The translations under genes were made by a program, and so were the position numbers. From the NCBI GenBank assembly GCA_030445875.1, contig JASUSX010000081.1, positions 1 through 8,365 of the forward strand: 8,365 bases of DNA, in the 5' to 3' direction. This document shows, piece by piece, positions 1 through 8,281 of this stretch; positions within the stretch are counted from its first letter, which is position 1; every line of letters begins with the position of its first letter. The DNA comes from Clostridia bacterium (GTDB taxonomy: Bacteria; Bacillota; DSM-521; Neomoorellales; Neomoorellaceae). The notes beneath the pieces were generated by a model. The model was not told the origin of the DNA. It ran no database searches and was given only the letters and a program-made list of their open reading frames with translations.

Positions 1-1
1 G

Positions 2-61
2 GCCGCCACCAGCGAACGGGAGAGAAGAGAGCAGGCTGGCATTAATCAGGAACTGGCGTAG
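2..61 (+). CDS. Probable C-terminal tail of ATP synthase subunit a (atpB), partial
   Basis: The reading frame beginning at base 2 is open from the window edge to a TAG at 59-61 and encodes a short hydrophilic tail beginning AATSERERREQAG. In bacterial atp operons the gene immediately before atpE is atpB, so the end of atpB is expected here. This frame has the most G/C-rich third positions, like the neighbouring genes. The other two frames are also open for 14 codons or more (TAA at 43-45 in frame 1; frame 3 runs on to a TAA near 87-89), so the frame choice is a guess from context. If it is right, the stop codon lies inside the hairpin of the repeat at 33-115, so the repeat would supply the last codons of the protein. 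No membrane segment of subunit a is visible in this window. Confidence 0.35.
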   Translation, partial: AATSERERREQAGINQELA

Positions 62-115
62 CCAGTTCCGACCAGCCTCCCACATCTAACCTCCCACTTC
101 CCACATCTCATATCA
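33..115 (-). repeat. Hairpin-bearing dispersed repeat, copy A (upstream of atpE)
   Basis: A perfect 9-bp stem (49-57 with 61-69, GGAACTGGC/GCCAGTTCC, 3-base loop) sits inside an outer 7-bp stem (33-39 AGGCTGG with 72-78 CCAGCCT). It is followed by a pyrimidine-rich tail (76-115) built from variants of the word CTCCCACTTCCCACATCT. The segment 49-90 matches the reverse complement of 5771-5813 at about 35 of 39 positions outside the loop, so the element occurs twice in this window in opposite orientation. Copy A is called minus only because copy B is called plus. It ends just before the atpE ribosome binding site. It has no coding potential and no transposase, so it resembles a REP- or MITE-like non-autonomous element. 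Confidence 0.8.
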
Positions 116-116
116 G

Positions 117-122
117 AGGAGG
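117..122 (+). promoter_or_regulatory. Strong ribosome binding site of atpE
   Basis: AGGAGG ends 8 bases before the ATG at 131, an ideal Shine-Dalgarno arrangement and one of the best in the window. This fits the need for many copies of subunit c per enzyme. It lies directly after the pyrimidine-rich tail of the repeat, so the repeat may also influence access to it. Confidence 0.8.
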
Positions 123-130
123 ACACGCAC

Positions 131-355
131 ATGACAGCACTAGGTTTTATCGGCGTCAGCCTGGCCATCGGCCTGGCAGCACTGGGTTCCGCCCTAGGTC
201 AGGGTAATGCTTCCCGGGGAGCCATGGAAGGCATAGCCCGGCAGCCCGAGGCCAGCGGTGACATCCGTACCACCCTGCTCCTGGCCCTGGCCTTTATGGA
301 GGCCCTGACGCTCTTTTCCTTCGTTATCGCCATCCTCATGTGGACCAAGCTCTAA
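131..355 (+). CDS. atpE: F1Fo ATP synthase subunit c (proteolipid)
   Basis: This 74-residue hairpin protein forms the membrane c-ring that carries ions past subunit a and turns the rotor. Two hydrophobic helices (about residues 4-28 and 46-70) flank the polar loop with the family signature R37-Q38-P39. The ion-binding carboxylate is E57 in the second helix, within AFMEALTLF. It is followed by Ala and Leu, not the Ser/Thr pair of sodium-binding rings, so proton coupling is expected even though Q24 aligns with the sodium-ligand Gln of Ilyobacter. The helix packing motif reads A17-x-G19-x-A21-x-G23-x-G25, that is, with two of the usual five glycines replaced by Ala. Residues around E57 resemble cyanobacterial and chloroplast subunit c. 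The ATG start has an excellent ribosome binding site. It is the second gene of the atpB-E-F-H-A-G-D-C order and is separated from atpF by 75 bases containing a hairpin. Confidence 0.97.
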   Translation: MTALGFIGVSLAIGLAALGSALGQGNASRGAMEGIARQPEASGDIRTTLLLALAFMEALTLFSFVIAILMWTKL

Positions 356-363
356 ACGCCAAT

Positions 364-399
364 GGGCGGGTAAGGTGGTAGAAAGGGCCTTATTCGCCC
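364..399 (+). promoter_or_regulatory. Intercistronic hairpin between atpE and atpF
   Basis: Bases 364-375 pair with 388-399 over 12 consecutive positions (GGGCGGGTAAGG with CCTTATTCGCCC), ten Watson-Crick pairs and two G-U pairs, closing a 12-base loop. No T tract follows, so it is not a simple intrinsic terminator. It lies 8 bases after the atpE stop and 31 bases before the atpF start. A 3' stem that protects the upstream mRNA or lowers read-through would help make c in excess over b. That role is inferred; only the pairing is seen. Confidence 0.6.
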
Positions 400-430
400 C
401 TGTCCACTTATAGAAAAGGGGGGTGGCCAA

Positions 431-937
431 GTGCAGGGAATTTTTCAGGCCTTAAATCTAAACGGCTGGACCTTTCTGTTTCAGGTTATCAACCTCCTGG
501 TAGTCATGGGGGTGCTTTATCTTCTCCTCTATAAACCCCTGGGCAAGATCCTGGCCGAACGCGAGGCTAAAATCGAGGGCAGCTTAAAGGACGCCGCGGC
601 AGCCAAGGATAAGGCGGACCAGATGCTCGCCGAATACCAGCAGCAACTCCAGGGTGCCCGCCAGGAAGCCCAGGCCATCCTTGACCGGGCCAACCACATG
701 GCCGCAGAGGCCAGGGCGGAGATCGTCGCCCGCGCCAAGGAAGAAGCACAGCGGGCCCTGGAGCAGGCCCGCGCCGAGATAGAAGGCGAAAAGGGCAAGG
801 CCCTGGCCGCTATCCGCAATGAGGCCGCCAACCTGGCCGTCCTGGCGGCAGGTAAAGTATTGGAGCGCACCCTGACGCCTGACGACCAGGAACGCCTGGC
901 CAGGGAAGCGCTGGCTGAGGTGGAACGGTTGCAATGA
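431..937 (+). CDS. atpF: F1Fo ATP synthase subunit b (peripheral stalk)
   Basis: This 168-residue protein dimerises to form the peripheral stalk that holds F1 against rotation. One N-terminal membrane helix (about residues 13-34) is followed by the conserved YKPLGKILAERE segment. A long charged, Ala/Glu/Lys-rich helix (about 40-150) then forms the right-handed coiled coil that binds delta and alpha. Its length is normal for the bacterial b subunit, and there is no second b' gene. The start is GTG at 431, preceded by a purine-rich GGGGGGTGG (418-426); no ATG lies close in frame. The stop TGA at 935-937 overlaps the atpH ATG (ATGA), so b and delta are translationally coupled, which matches their joint assembly into the stalk. 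Confidence 0.95.
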   Translation: MQGIFQALNLNGWTFLFQVINLLVVMGVLYLLLYKPLGKILAEREAKIEGSLKDAAAAKDKADQMLAEYQQQLQGARQEAQAILDRANHMAAEARAEIVARAKEEAQRALEQARAEIEGEKGKALAAIRNEAANLAVLAAGKVLERTLTPDDQERLAREALAEVERLQ

Positions 938-1470
938 GCAGTCAAACCATTGCCAGGCGCTACGCCCGCGCCCTCTTTGAGATCGCCCGGCCGCAAGGCG
1001 CCCTGGCCAGCTACGCTATAGCCCTGGAGAGGGTCGGCCAGGCCCTGCAGGAAGACGCGGAGCTGCGCCGGGTCCTTTATCACCAGCTCATCCCCGTCCG
1101 GGAGAAGCAGAAGGTTGTCGACACCCTTTTACCAGACATTGACCCTCCCTTAAGAAACTTCTTCCACCTGGTCCTGGCCAAAGGACGGGAGCGCGCCCTG
1201 CCGGAGATAGCTAACCAGTTCCGGCGCCTGGTAGACCGGGAAAACAGGGTGCTGGCCGTGGAGGTGCAAGCGGCAACGCCCCTCTCCCAGGATATTGCCA
1301 GCGCCCTTAAAACCAGGCTCGCCGAGCTTACCGGGCAAAACATCCGCCTGCAGGTCCATGTTGACCCCGCCCTCCTGGGCGGTCTGGTCATCCGTGTCGG
1401 AGACAGGGTCCTGGACGCCAGCCTGAAGAAGAAGCTGGAACTCCTGGGCGAGCACCTGAAGGGCGCCTAG
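934..1470 (+). CDS. atpH: F1Fo ATP synthase subunit delta
   Basis: This 178-residue delta (OSCP-type) subunit caps the F1 head and links it to the b stalk. The N-terminal helical domain opens with the family motif RRYARALFE (residues 8-16). The C-terminal part carries the conserved stretch VDPALLGGLVIRVGDRVLD (about 143-161), which ends in the usual LDxSLKxxL signature. Length is typical. The ATG at 934 overlaps the atpF stop by four bases, with GAGGTGG at 917-923 as ribosome binding site inside atpF. After its TAG there are 67 bases before atpA, the third-largest gap in the atp cluster, containing a possible promoter. Confidence 0.95.
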   Translation: MSSQTIARRYARALFEIARPQGALASYAIALERVGQALQEDAELRRVLYHQLIPVREKQKVVDTLLPDIDPPLRNFFHLVLAKGRERALPEIANQFRRLVDRENRVLAVEVQAATPLSQDIASALKTRLAELTGQNIRLQVHVDPALLGGLVIRVGDRVLDASLKKKLELLGEHLKGA

Positions 1471-1480
1471 GTAGATATTT

Positions 1481-1509
1481 TTGTATACAGGTACTCGCGC
1501 GGTGATAAT
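1481..1509 (+). promoter_or_regulatory. Possible sigma-A type promoter upstream of atpA
   Basis: TTGTAT (1481-1486) and GATAAT (1504-1509) are separated by exactly 17 bases. The -10 matches TATAAT at five of six positions, while the -35 matches TTGACA at only three. The A/T-rich gap stands out against its GC-rich surroundings. A start near 1516 would leave about 22 bases before the atpA TTG, including its ribosome binding site AGGGGTG (1521-1527). It would add transcripts for the F1 genes over the Fo genes. This is sequence resemblance only. Confidence 0.3.
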
Positions 1510-1537
1510 GTATTGTGCAAAGGGGTGAAAACCAGTT

Positions 1538-3061
1538 TTGAGCATTCGGCCTGATGAGATAACGAGTATCCTGAAGAACCAGATCGAACAGTACCAGCTC
1601 GAAGTAGAAGTGGCCGATACCGGTATCATCACCCAGGTAGGGGACGGCATCGCCCGCATCTACGGCCTGGAGCGGGCCATGGCCGGCGAACTCCTGGAAT
1701 TTCCCGGCGACGTCTACGGCATGGTCCTGAACCTGGAAGAGGATAACGTCGGCGCCGTTGTCCTGGGCCCTTACACCCACATTAAAGAAGGGGATCAGGT
1801 CAAGCGCACGGGCCGCATCGTCGAGGTCCCGGTAGGGGAAGCCCTGATCGGCCGGGTCGTCAACGCCCTGGGCCAGCCCATCGACGGCAAAGGCCCCATC
1901 AAGACGGAGAAATTCCGGCCGGTGGAATCCCCGGCGCCGGGCGTCGTCTACCGCCAGCCGGTGAATACCCCCCTCCAGACAGGCTTGAAGGCCATCGACT
2001 CCATGATCCCCATCGGCCGCGGCCAGCGGGAATTGATTATCGGCGACCGCCAGACGGGCAAGACGGCCATCGCCGTGGACACCATTATCAACCAGAAGGG
2101 CCAGAACGTCATCTGCATCTACGTAGCCATCGGCCAGAAGGCCTCCACCGTGGCTGGCGTCGTCCAGCGCCTGGAGGAAGCCGGGGCCATGGCCTACACC
2201 ATCGTCGTTTCCGCCACGGCCAGCGAGCCGGCGCCTATGCTCTACATCGCCCCTTACGCTGGTTGCGCCATGGGCGAATATTTCATGTACGACCAGCACC
2301 GGGACGTCCTCTGCATCTACGACGACCTCTCCAAGCACGCCGCCGCCTACCGGGAACTCTCCCTGCTCCTCCGGCGCCCGCCGGGCCGGGAGGCCTACCC
2401 GGGCGACGTTTTCTACCTCCACTCCCGCCTGCTGGAGCGGGCGGCGCGCCTGAACGACGACCTGGGGGGCGGCTCCCTGACGGCCCTGCCGGTCATCGAG
2501 ACCCAGGCCGGCGACGTGTCGGCCTACATCCCCACCAACGTCATCTCTATCACCGACGGCCAGATCTTCCTGGAGTCGGACCTCTTCTACGCTGGCCAGC
2601 GGCCGGCCATTAACGTCGGCATCTCCGTTTCCCGGGTAGGCGGCGCCGCCCAGATCAAAGCCATGAAGCAGGTGGCCGGCCGCCTGCGCCTGGACCTGGC
2701 CCAGTACCGCGAGCTGGCGGCCTTTGCCCAGTTCGGGTCCGACCTGGATAAGGCCACCCAGGCGCGCCTGGCCCGCGGCGAACGCATGATGGAGATGTTA
2801 AAGCAGGATCAGTACCAGCCCATGGCGGTGGAGGAACAGGTGGTGGTCCTCTATGCCGCCATCAACGGCTTCCTGGATGACCTGCCGGTGGATAGGGTGC
2901 GGCCCTTTGAGCGGGAATACTTACGCTTTCTCCACAGCGTGCGGCCCGAAGTCCTGGCCGGCATCCGGGAGAAGCGCCAGCTCGACGACGAGCTGCAGGA
3001 AAGGCTGAAACAAAGCATCGAAGAGTTCAAGGGCAGCTTCACCGCTGCCGGGGAGTCGTAA
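1538..3061 (+). CDS. atpA: F1Fo ATP synthase subunit alpha
   Basis: This 507-residue alpha subunit alternates with beta in the F1 hexamer and holds the non-catalytic nucleotide sites. The N-terminal beta-barrel domain (about 25-95) is followed by the nucleotide-binding domain with Walker A GDRQTGKT (169-176) and Walker B-like LCIYDD (258-263). The alpha/beta family signature [10 protein letters not shown] lies at 356-365. R366, directly after it, is the arginine finger that completes the catalytic site on beta. A helical C-terminal domain follows. Length is normal for bacteria (about 500-515). The start is TTG at 1538: it gives the standard N-terminus [17 protein letters not shown], has AGGGGTG at 1521-1527 ten bases upstream, and no in-frame ATG lies nearby. 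The stop TAA overlaps the ribosome binding site of atpG. Confidence 0.98.
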   Translation: MSIRPDEITSILKNQIEQYQLEVEVADTGIITQVGDGIARIYGLERAMAGELLEFPGDVYGMVLNLEEDNVGAVVLGPYTHIKEGDQVKRTGRIVEVPVGEALIGRVVNALGQPIDGKGPIKTEKFRPVESPAPGVVYRQPVNTPLQTGLKAIDSMIPIGRGQRELIIGDRQTGKTAIAVDTIINQKGQNVICIYVAIGQKASTVAGVVQRLEEAGAMAYTIVVSATASEPAPMLYIAPYAGCAMGEYFMYDQHRDVLCIYDDLSKHAAAYRELSLLLRRPPGREAYPGDVFYLHSRLLERAARLNDDLGGGSLTALPVIETQAGDVSAYIPTNVISITDGQIFLESDLFYAGQRPAINVGISVSRVGGAAQIKAMKQVAGRLRLDLAQYRELAAFAQFGSDLDKATQARLARGERMMEMLKQDQYQPMAVEEQVVVLYAAINGFLDDLPVDRVRPFEREYLRFLHSVRPEVLAGIREKRQLDDELQERLKQSIEEFKGSFTAAGES

Positions 3062-3070
3062 GGTGGTGAG
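3061..3070 (+). promoter_or_regulatory. Ribosome binding site of atpG overlapping the atpA stop
   Basis: AGGTGGTGAG matches the 16S-complementary AGGAGGTGA closely and lies 5 bases before the GTG at 3076. This supports that start, which yields the conserved gamma N-terminus. The site includes the last base of the atpA stop codon, so a ribosome ending atpA would meet it directly. Confidence 0.65.
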
Positions 3071-3075
3071 CCGGC

Positions 3076-5348
<2,273 letters not shown>

Positions 5349-5753
5349 ATGGCTCTCCTGAAGCTGGAGGTTATTACCCCGGAGGGGGTGACCTTAAAAA
5401 CGGACACCGGTAGCGTTGTCGCCCCCGGTGTCCTGGGCTACCTGGGCGTCCTGCCCGGCCATGCCCCCCTCATTACCCCTTTACAGGCTGGGGTCGTCAC
5501 CTACCGCCCGGCGGGCGGGGGCGAAGAGCACCTGGCTGTTTCCGGCGGTTTTCTGGAAGCCGGGCCCGAGCAGGTGGTCATCCTGGCCGACACGGCGGAA
5601 AAGGCCGGCGAGATCGACGTTGAGCGGGCGCGTCAGGCCAGGGAGCGGGCCGAAAGGCGTCTCAAGGAGCGGCCGCCGGGGCTGGACGTGGCCCGGGCCG
5701 AGGCCGCCCTGCAGCGGGCCACGGCGCGGCTCAAGGCGGCCGGCGCTTTATGA
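5349..5753 (+). CDS. atpC: F1Fo ATP synthase subunit epsilon
   Basis: This 134-residue epsilon subunit sits on the rotor and can inhibit ATP hydrolysis. The N-terminal beta sandwich (about 1-84) includes the conserved PGxLGxxGVLPGHAPL region (26-41) and a second conserved VSGGFLE (64-70). The C-terminal two-helix part has I89-D90-V91-E92-R93-A94, the I(L)DxxRA motif that binds ATP in Bacillus PS3 epsilon, followed by RERAERRL. An ATP-sensing, hydrolysis-blocking epsilon is therefore likely; that function is inferred from the motif. The ATG at 5349 follows the atpD TAA with no gap and uses AGGAG at 5335-5339. Its TGA stop is the first codon of repeat copy B, so the end of the gene abuts the repeat. 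Confidence 0.96.
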   Translation: MALLKLEVITPEGVTLKTDTGSVVAPGVLGYLGVLPGHAPLITPLQAGVVTYRPAGGGEEHLAVSGGFLEAGPEQVVILADTAEKAGEIDVERARQARERAERRLKERPPGLDVARAEAALQRATARLKAAGAL

Positions 5754-5828
5754 GAAGTGGGATGTGAGATGTTGGAAGTGGGAGGTTGGTAGGAACTGGC
5801 TGAAGCCAGTTCCTTTATTAGTTCCTCC
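5751..5828 (+). repeat. Hairpin-bearing dispersed repeat, copy B (after atpC), inverted relative to copy A
   Basis: The segment begins with purine-rich words (AAGTGGGATGTGAGATG, GGAAGTGGGAGG) that are the reverse complement of the pyrimidine tail of copy A. It continues into a 9-bp stem (5792-5800 with 5805-5813, extended by A5791-T5814) with a TGAA loop. An outer stem GGAGG/CCTCC (5781-5785 with 5824-5828) can close it. Bases 5771-5813 match copy A at 49-90 in reverse complement. The hairpin is followed by TTTATTAG, so it might act as a weak terminator for the atp operon. The repeat overlaps the atpC stop codon. Confidence 0.8.
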
Positions 5829-6035
5829 GGGAGCGGCCGGGTAAAGTGATGAACCCTGGTACGCCGGGCAACGCTACTGGCACGCGTAGACATGGCCGCT
5901 CAGGGCCGGTAATGATCATGGGTTGGGGCCAGAAGCCCGATCTACTGCGCCGATATAAGTTGGCACCGGCGTTTATTTCGCCGGTCCCCTGGCAAGAATA
6001 GGCATGATCCTGTTTTTGCAAGGGGGTCTTTCGTT
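5816..6035 (+). promoter_or_regulatory. Highly structured, non-coding leader of the ywmB-like gene
   Basis: These 220 bases contain no credible gene. Three strong stems are visible: 5831-5838 with 5894-5901 (GAGCGGCC/GGCCGCTC, 8 perfect pairs enclosing 55 bases), 5965-5971 with 5979-5985 (ACCGGCG/CGCCGGT, 7 perfect pairs, TTTATTT loop), and the long stem at 5986-6025 described separately. The last two are directly adjacent and could stack. Short stems such as GGGC/GCCC around 5936-5946 and a palindrome ATGATCAT (5912-5919) lie between. This density of pairing, ending in a stem over the ribosome binding site, looks like a cis-regulatory RNA. No known class was identified with confidence; a loose likeness to the cobalamin riboswitch is given as a finding. 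Confidence 0.45.
5986..6025 (+). promoter_or_regulatory. Long hairpin covering the ribosome binding site of the ywmB-like gene
   Basis: CCCCT (5986-5990) pairs with AGGGG (6021-6025). After one G/A mismatch, 5992-6002 pairs with 6009-6019 over 11 positions (two G-U), leaving a CATGAT loop. In total 16 pairs are formed. The 3' arm contains the AAGGGGG (6020-6026) that is the only Shine-Dalgarno sequence ahead of the TTG at 6036, so the closed form should block translation. The arm is followed by TCTTTCGTTTTG, so the same stem could also act as an imperfect intrinsic terminator. Confidence 0.6.
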
Positions 6036-6890
6036 TTGTTGCGCTTCCCATTTCCTACCCGGAGCCTTAATCTTAAGATTATCCTGTTAATGATCCTGGG
6101 CCTCAGCTTTGCCGGGGGACTAGGCCTGGCCCGGCACCTCTACCCTTCTCCGGCCCTGGCTCCCCTGGCGCAACTATCCCGGCGTATTAGCACCAGCCAC
6201 CCCGCCGACCAGGGAGACCCGGTGCCCCACCACTTATTCAACGCCTTCACTGCCAGCGGCGCCCGCCTGGCAACCGTACGCCTGGAGGCCTGGGGCAGCC
6301 TGAACCGGACCTTTCTGTCCGGCGAGGCCCTCCGGGAACTGGCTAGCCGGGCCACCGCCGCCCTGGGCCTGGCGCCTGACCTCGGCTTTACCAGCCAGGA
6401 CAGCGCCGGCTTTCACGCCCTCAACTGGGAAGGGCAGCTAAGGCCAGGGGAAATCCTTTACCTCTCCCTGCAGAGCCTGGTCGGGCCCGAGGGGAGCGGT
6501 GAGAGCTATCTCCTGATTAACTTGGAAGGAACGTCCGTAGAGGGCGAAGGGTGGATGCAGGCCTGGCAGGAAAAGGTGCGGGCGGCCTTCCGGCCCTGGC
6601 AGGTGGAGCCCCACCTCACCTACGGCCTGATTGGCGTTATCCCCGGCCAGCTTAGCCCACCGGAGCGCCAGCAGCGGGTGCAGGCCGTCCTGGCTGCCCT
6701 GCAGGCCCAAAGAGTGGAAGGAGTAGAGGACGAAGGCCTGATCTCCATCAGCGCCTATTCATCCCTTTTACCGCGTCGGTTGGAGGTAGCCGGCCGGCCA
6801 GTGAATGTCAATGTTGCCCTGCGCTATCATGCCACTGACGGCAACACCTATTTATATCTTGGTTCCCCTCTTTTGGGTGGCGAGTATTAA
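6036..6890 (+). CDS. YwmB-family membrane-anchored protein
   Basis: This 284-residue protein belongs, by pattern and position, to the YwmB family (annotated TATA-box-binding-like or DUF1779), whose function is unknown. A short basic N-terminus is followed by one hydrophobic segment (about 12-32), a signal anchor or signal peptide, with the rest expected outside the membrane. The family's FxAxGA region is FNAFTASGARLATVRLEAWG (68-87). The C-terminus holds NVNVALRYHATDGNTYLYLG and then SPLLGGEY (257-284), matching the family's usual ending (alignable to TPIITxEY). The place between atpC and murA is the same as in Bacillus. Two TTG codons (6036, 6039) could start it; 6036 has AAGGGGG nine bases upstream. 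ATG at 6090 lies inside the hydrophobic segment with no ribosome binding site. Translation may be limited by the hairpin at 5986-6025. Confidence 0.85.
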   Translation: MLRFPFPTRSLNLKIILLMILGLSFAGGLGLARHLYPSPALAPLAQLSRRISTSHPADQGDPVPHHLFNAFTASGARLATVRLEAWGSLNRTFLSGEALRELASRATAALGLAPDLGFTSQDSAGFHALNWEGQLRPGEILYLSLQSLVGPEGSGESYLLINLEGTSVEGEGWMQAWQEKVRAAFRPWQVEPHLTYGLIGVIPGQLSPPERQQRVQAVLAALQAQRVEGVEDEGLISISAYSSLLPRRLEVAGRPVNVNVALRYHATDGNTYLYLGSPLLGGEY

Positions 6891-6898
6891 AGGAAATA

Positions 6899-6907
6899 TG
6901 TTATAAT
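6899..6907 (+). promoter_or_regulatory. Extended -10 promoter for murA
   Basis: TGTTATAAT is a perfect TATAAT (6902-6907) preceded by the TGn extension. No good -35 is found 16-18 bases upstream, which is tolerated by extended -10 promoters. It lies in an A/T-rich pocket immediately after the ywmB-like stop, giving a start near 6914 and a leader of about 40 bases. murA can thus be transcribed independently of the atp and ywmB-like genes. Confidence 0.65.
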
Positions 6908-6923
6908 ACATTTTAATCATAGA

Positions 6924-6945
6924 GGCTTATAAAGCCAAAGGGGCT
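6924..6945 (+). promoter_or_regulatory. Two alternative small hairpins over the murA ribosome binding site
   Basis: GGCTT (6924-6928) can pair with AAGCC (6932-6936). Alternatively AGCC (6933-6936) can pair with GGCT (6942-6945), which overlaps the likely ribosome binding site AAGGGG (6938-6943). The two stems share AGCC and exclude each other. They are short (5 and 4 bp), so any effect on murA translation is uncertain in a thermophile. Confidence 0.25.
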
Positions 6946-6953
6946 AAGGGAAA

Positions 6954-8210
6954 TTGGAGGCAATTATCATTCATGGCCCGACCCGCCTGCAAGGGAGGGT
7001 GGCCATCAGTGGCGCCAAAAACGCCGTGCTGCCTATTATCGCTGCCTGCCTGCTCACTGAGGATGAGTGTTACCTGGAGGATATTCCCCGCCTGGCCGAT
7101 GTGGACACCATGTGCGGGGTTATTGGCGAGATGGGGGCCGCTGTCTATCCTGAAGGGGTCCACGGGCTGAGGGTGGCGGCTAGCCATTTGCGAGGGGTTG
7201 AGCCACCCTATGAGTATGTCCGCCGGATGCGGGCCTCCTTCCTGGTCATGGGGCCGCTCCTGGCGCGCCTGGGCCGGGTGAGGGTGTCCCTGCCCGGCGG
7301 CTGCGCCATCGGTGCCCGGCCCATCGACCTGCACCTGAAGGGGATAGCTGCCCTGGGGGCCAGTATTACCGTCAATAAGGGTAATGTGGAGGCCGAGGCG
7401 CGGCGCCTGAAGGGGGCGTCCATCTACCTGGACTTTCCCAGCGTGGGGGCGACGGAAAACATCATGATGGCCGCGGCCCTGGCCGAGGGGACGACGACCA
7501 TCGAAAACGCCGCCGGCGAACCGGAGATCGTCGACCTGGCCAACTGCATCAACGCCATGGGCGGCCGGGTAAGCGGCGCTGGGACCAGGGTGATAAAGAT
7601 CGAAGGGGTCAAGGAGTTGCACGGGGCGCGCCACGCCGTCATCCCCGACCGGGTGGAGGCCGGCACCTTTATGATCGCCGCGGCTGCCACCGGCGGTGAT
7701 GTCTTCCTGGAGAACGTGATCTCCACCCACCTCAAGGCGGTTGCGGCCAAGCTGGCCGAAACCGGGGCCTACCTGGAGGAAGAAGACGGCGGTATCCGGG
7801 TGCAGGCGGACTTGCCCCTGAAGGCGGTGGACATCAAGACCATGCCTTACCCCGGTTTCCCCACGGACATGCAGGCCCAGTTCATGGCCCTGCTGACCAC
7901 GGCCCGGGGCAGCAGCGTGGTGACGGAGACCGTCTTTGAAAACCGTTTTATGCATGTCAACGAACTGAAGCGCATGGGGGCCAGCATTGTCATCGAAGGC
8001 CACTGCGCTGTGGTTAAGGGTAAAGAAAAGCTGAACGGCGCCCCGGTCAAGGCTACCGACCTGCGCGCCGGGGCCGCCCTGGTCATCGCCGGCCTCATGG
8101 CCGAAGGGGAGACAGCTATCTCCTGCGTCCACCACATTGACCGGGGCTACGAGGACCTGGTAGGCAAATTCCAGGCCCTGGGAGCCCGTATCGAACGGGC
8201 CGAGAGGTAG
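6954..8210 (+). CDS. murA: UDP-N-acetylglucosamine 1-carboxyvinyltransferase (MurA)
   Basis: MurA transfers enolpyruvate from PEP to UDP-N-acetylglucosamine, the first committed cytoplasmic step of peptidoglycan synthesis. The 418 residues match the family length. K22-N23 lie in [12 protein letters not shown]. The catalytic C117 is in [13 protein letters not shown], so this is the Cys type that fosfomycin alkylates rather than the resistant Asp type. D305 is in PTDMQAQF and R397 in HIDRGYE, equivalent to the Escherichia coli active-site D305 and R397. The TTG at 6954 gives the standard N-terminus MEAIIIHG, with AAGGGG (6938-6943) ten bases upstream. The GGAGG at 6956-6960 with ATG 6973 opens only an out-of-frame 65-codon ORF. 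The position after ywmB corresponds to murAA of Bacillus; a second paralogue is common in Firmicutes but is not in this window. Confidence 0.97.
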   Translation: MEAIIIHGPTRLQGRVAISGAKNAVLPIIAACLLTEDECYLEDIPRLADVDTMCGVIGEMGAAVYPEGVHGLRVAASHLRGVEPPYEYVRRMRASFLVMGPLLARLGRVRVSLPGGCAIGARPIDLHLKGIAALGASITVNKGNVEAEARRLKGASIYLDFPSVGATENIMMAAALAEGTTTIENAAGEPEIVDLANCINAMGGRVSGAGTRVIKIEGVKELHGARHAVIPDRVEAGTFMIAAAATGGDVFLENVISTHLKAVAAKLAETGAYLEEEDGGIRVQADLPLKAVDIKTMPYPGFPTDMQAQFMALLTTARGSSVVTETVFENRFMHVNELKRMGASIVIEGHCAVVKGKEKLNGAPVKATDLRAGAALVIAGLMAEGETAISCVHHIDRGYEDLVGKFQALGARIERAER

Positions 8211-8231
8211 ATTAATTACCGGCCCCTTGAG

Positions 8232-8250
8232 GCCGGCAGGCCCTGCCGGC
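8232..8250 (+). repeat. Perfect palindromic hairpin after murA
   Basis: GCCGGCAG (8232-8239) and CTGCCGGC (8243-8250) form an 8-bp perfect GC-rich stem with a 3-base loop. No T tract follows, so it is not itself an intrinsic terminator. It may stabilise the murA transcript 3' end or help pause polymerase ahead of the terminator 30 bases further on. Confidence 0.5.
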
Positions 8251-8281
8251 GCCAGCGCCCAGGAAAGATATATAGAGAAAC

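Noticed and set aside
76..115. Possible CRISPR or tandem array from repeated CCCACTT/CCCACAT words
   Set aside because: The words are adjacent and degenerate, with no regular spacers; they are the tail of the dispersed repeat.
131..355. Sodium-type subunit c, suggested by Q24 aligning with the sodium-ligand glutamine
   Set aside because: The residues after E57 are Ala-Leu and not the Ser-Thr pair that completes sodium coordination, so the proton type fits better.
1388..2422. Minus-strand open frame of 344 codons opposite atpA
   Set aside because: Same shadow effect under a strongly conserved gene; no family motif and no credible ribosome binding site.
2263..2613. Plus-strand 116-codon frame inside atpA
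   Set aside because: Out of frame within the alpha nucleotide-binding domain; very Pro/Arg/Gly-rich composition typical of a shifted GC-rich reading.
5633..5893. Minus-strand 86-codon frame across the atpC end and repeat B
   Set aside because: It runs through the repeat and antisense to atpC; low-complexity composition, no domain, no conserved context.
5933..5959. Promoter-like pair TTGGGG and TATAAG before the ywmB-like gene
   Set aside because: The spacing is only 15 bases and the -35 matches at three positions; too weak to call, although a promoter here would shorten the structured leader.
5816..6035. T-box, SAM, M-box or tRNA-like element in the ywmB leader
   Set aside because: Looked for the T-box AGGGTGG box, the SAM core, the M-box core and a tRNA T-loop; none is present in convincing form.
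6973..7170. ATG with GGAGG upstream at the start of murA
   Set aside because: It looks like a good start signal but is out of frame with murA and gives an unrecognisable 65-residue product; the TTG at 6954 gives the standard MurA N-terminus.
6927..8135. Minus-strand open frame of 402 codons opposite murA
   Set aside because: It mirrors murA, which has every active-site residue; the antisense product shows no recognisable motif.
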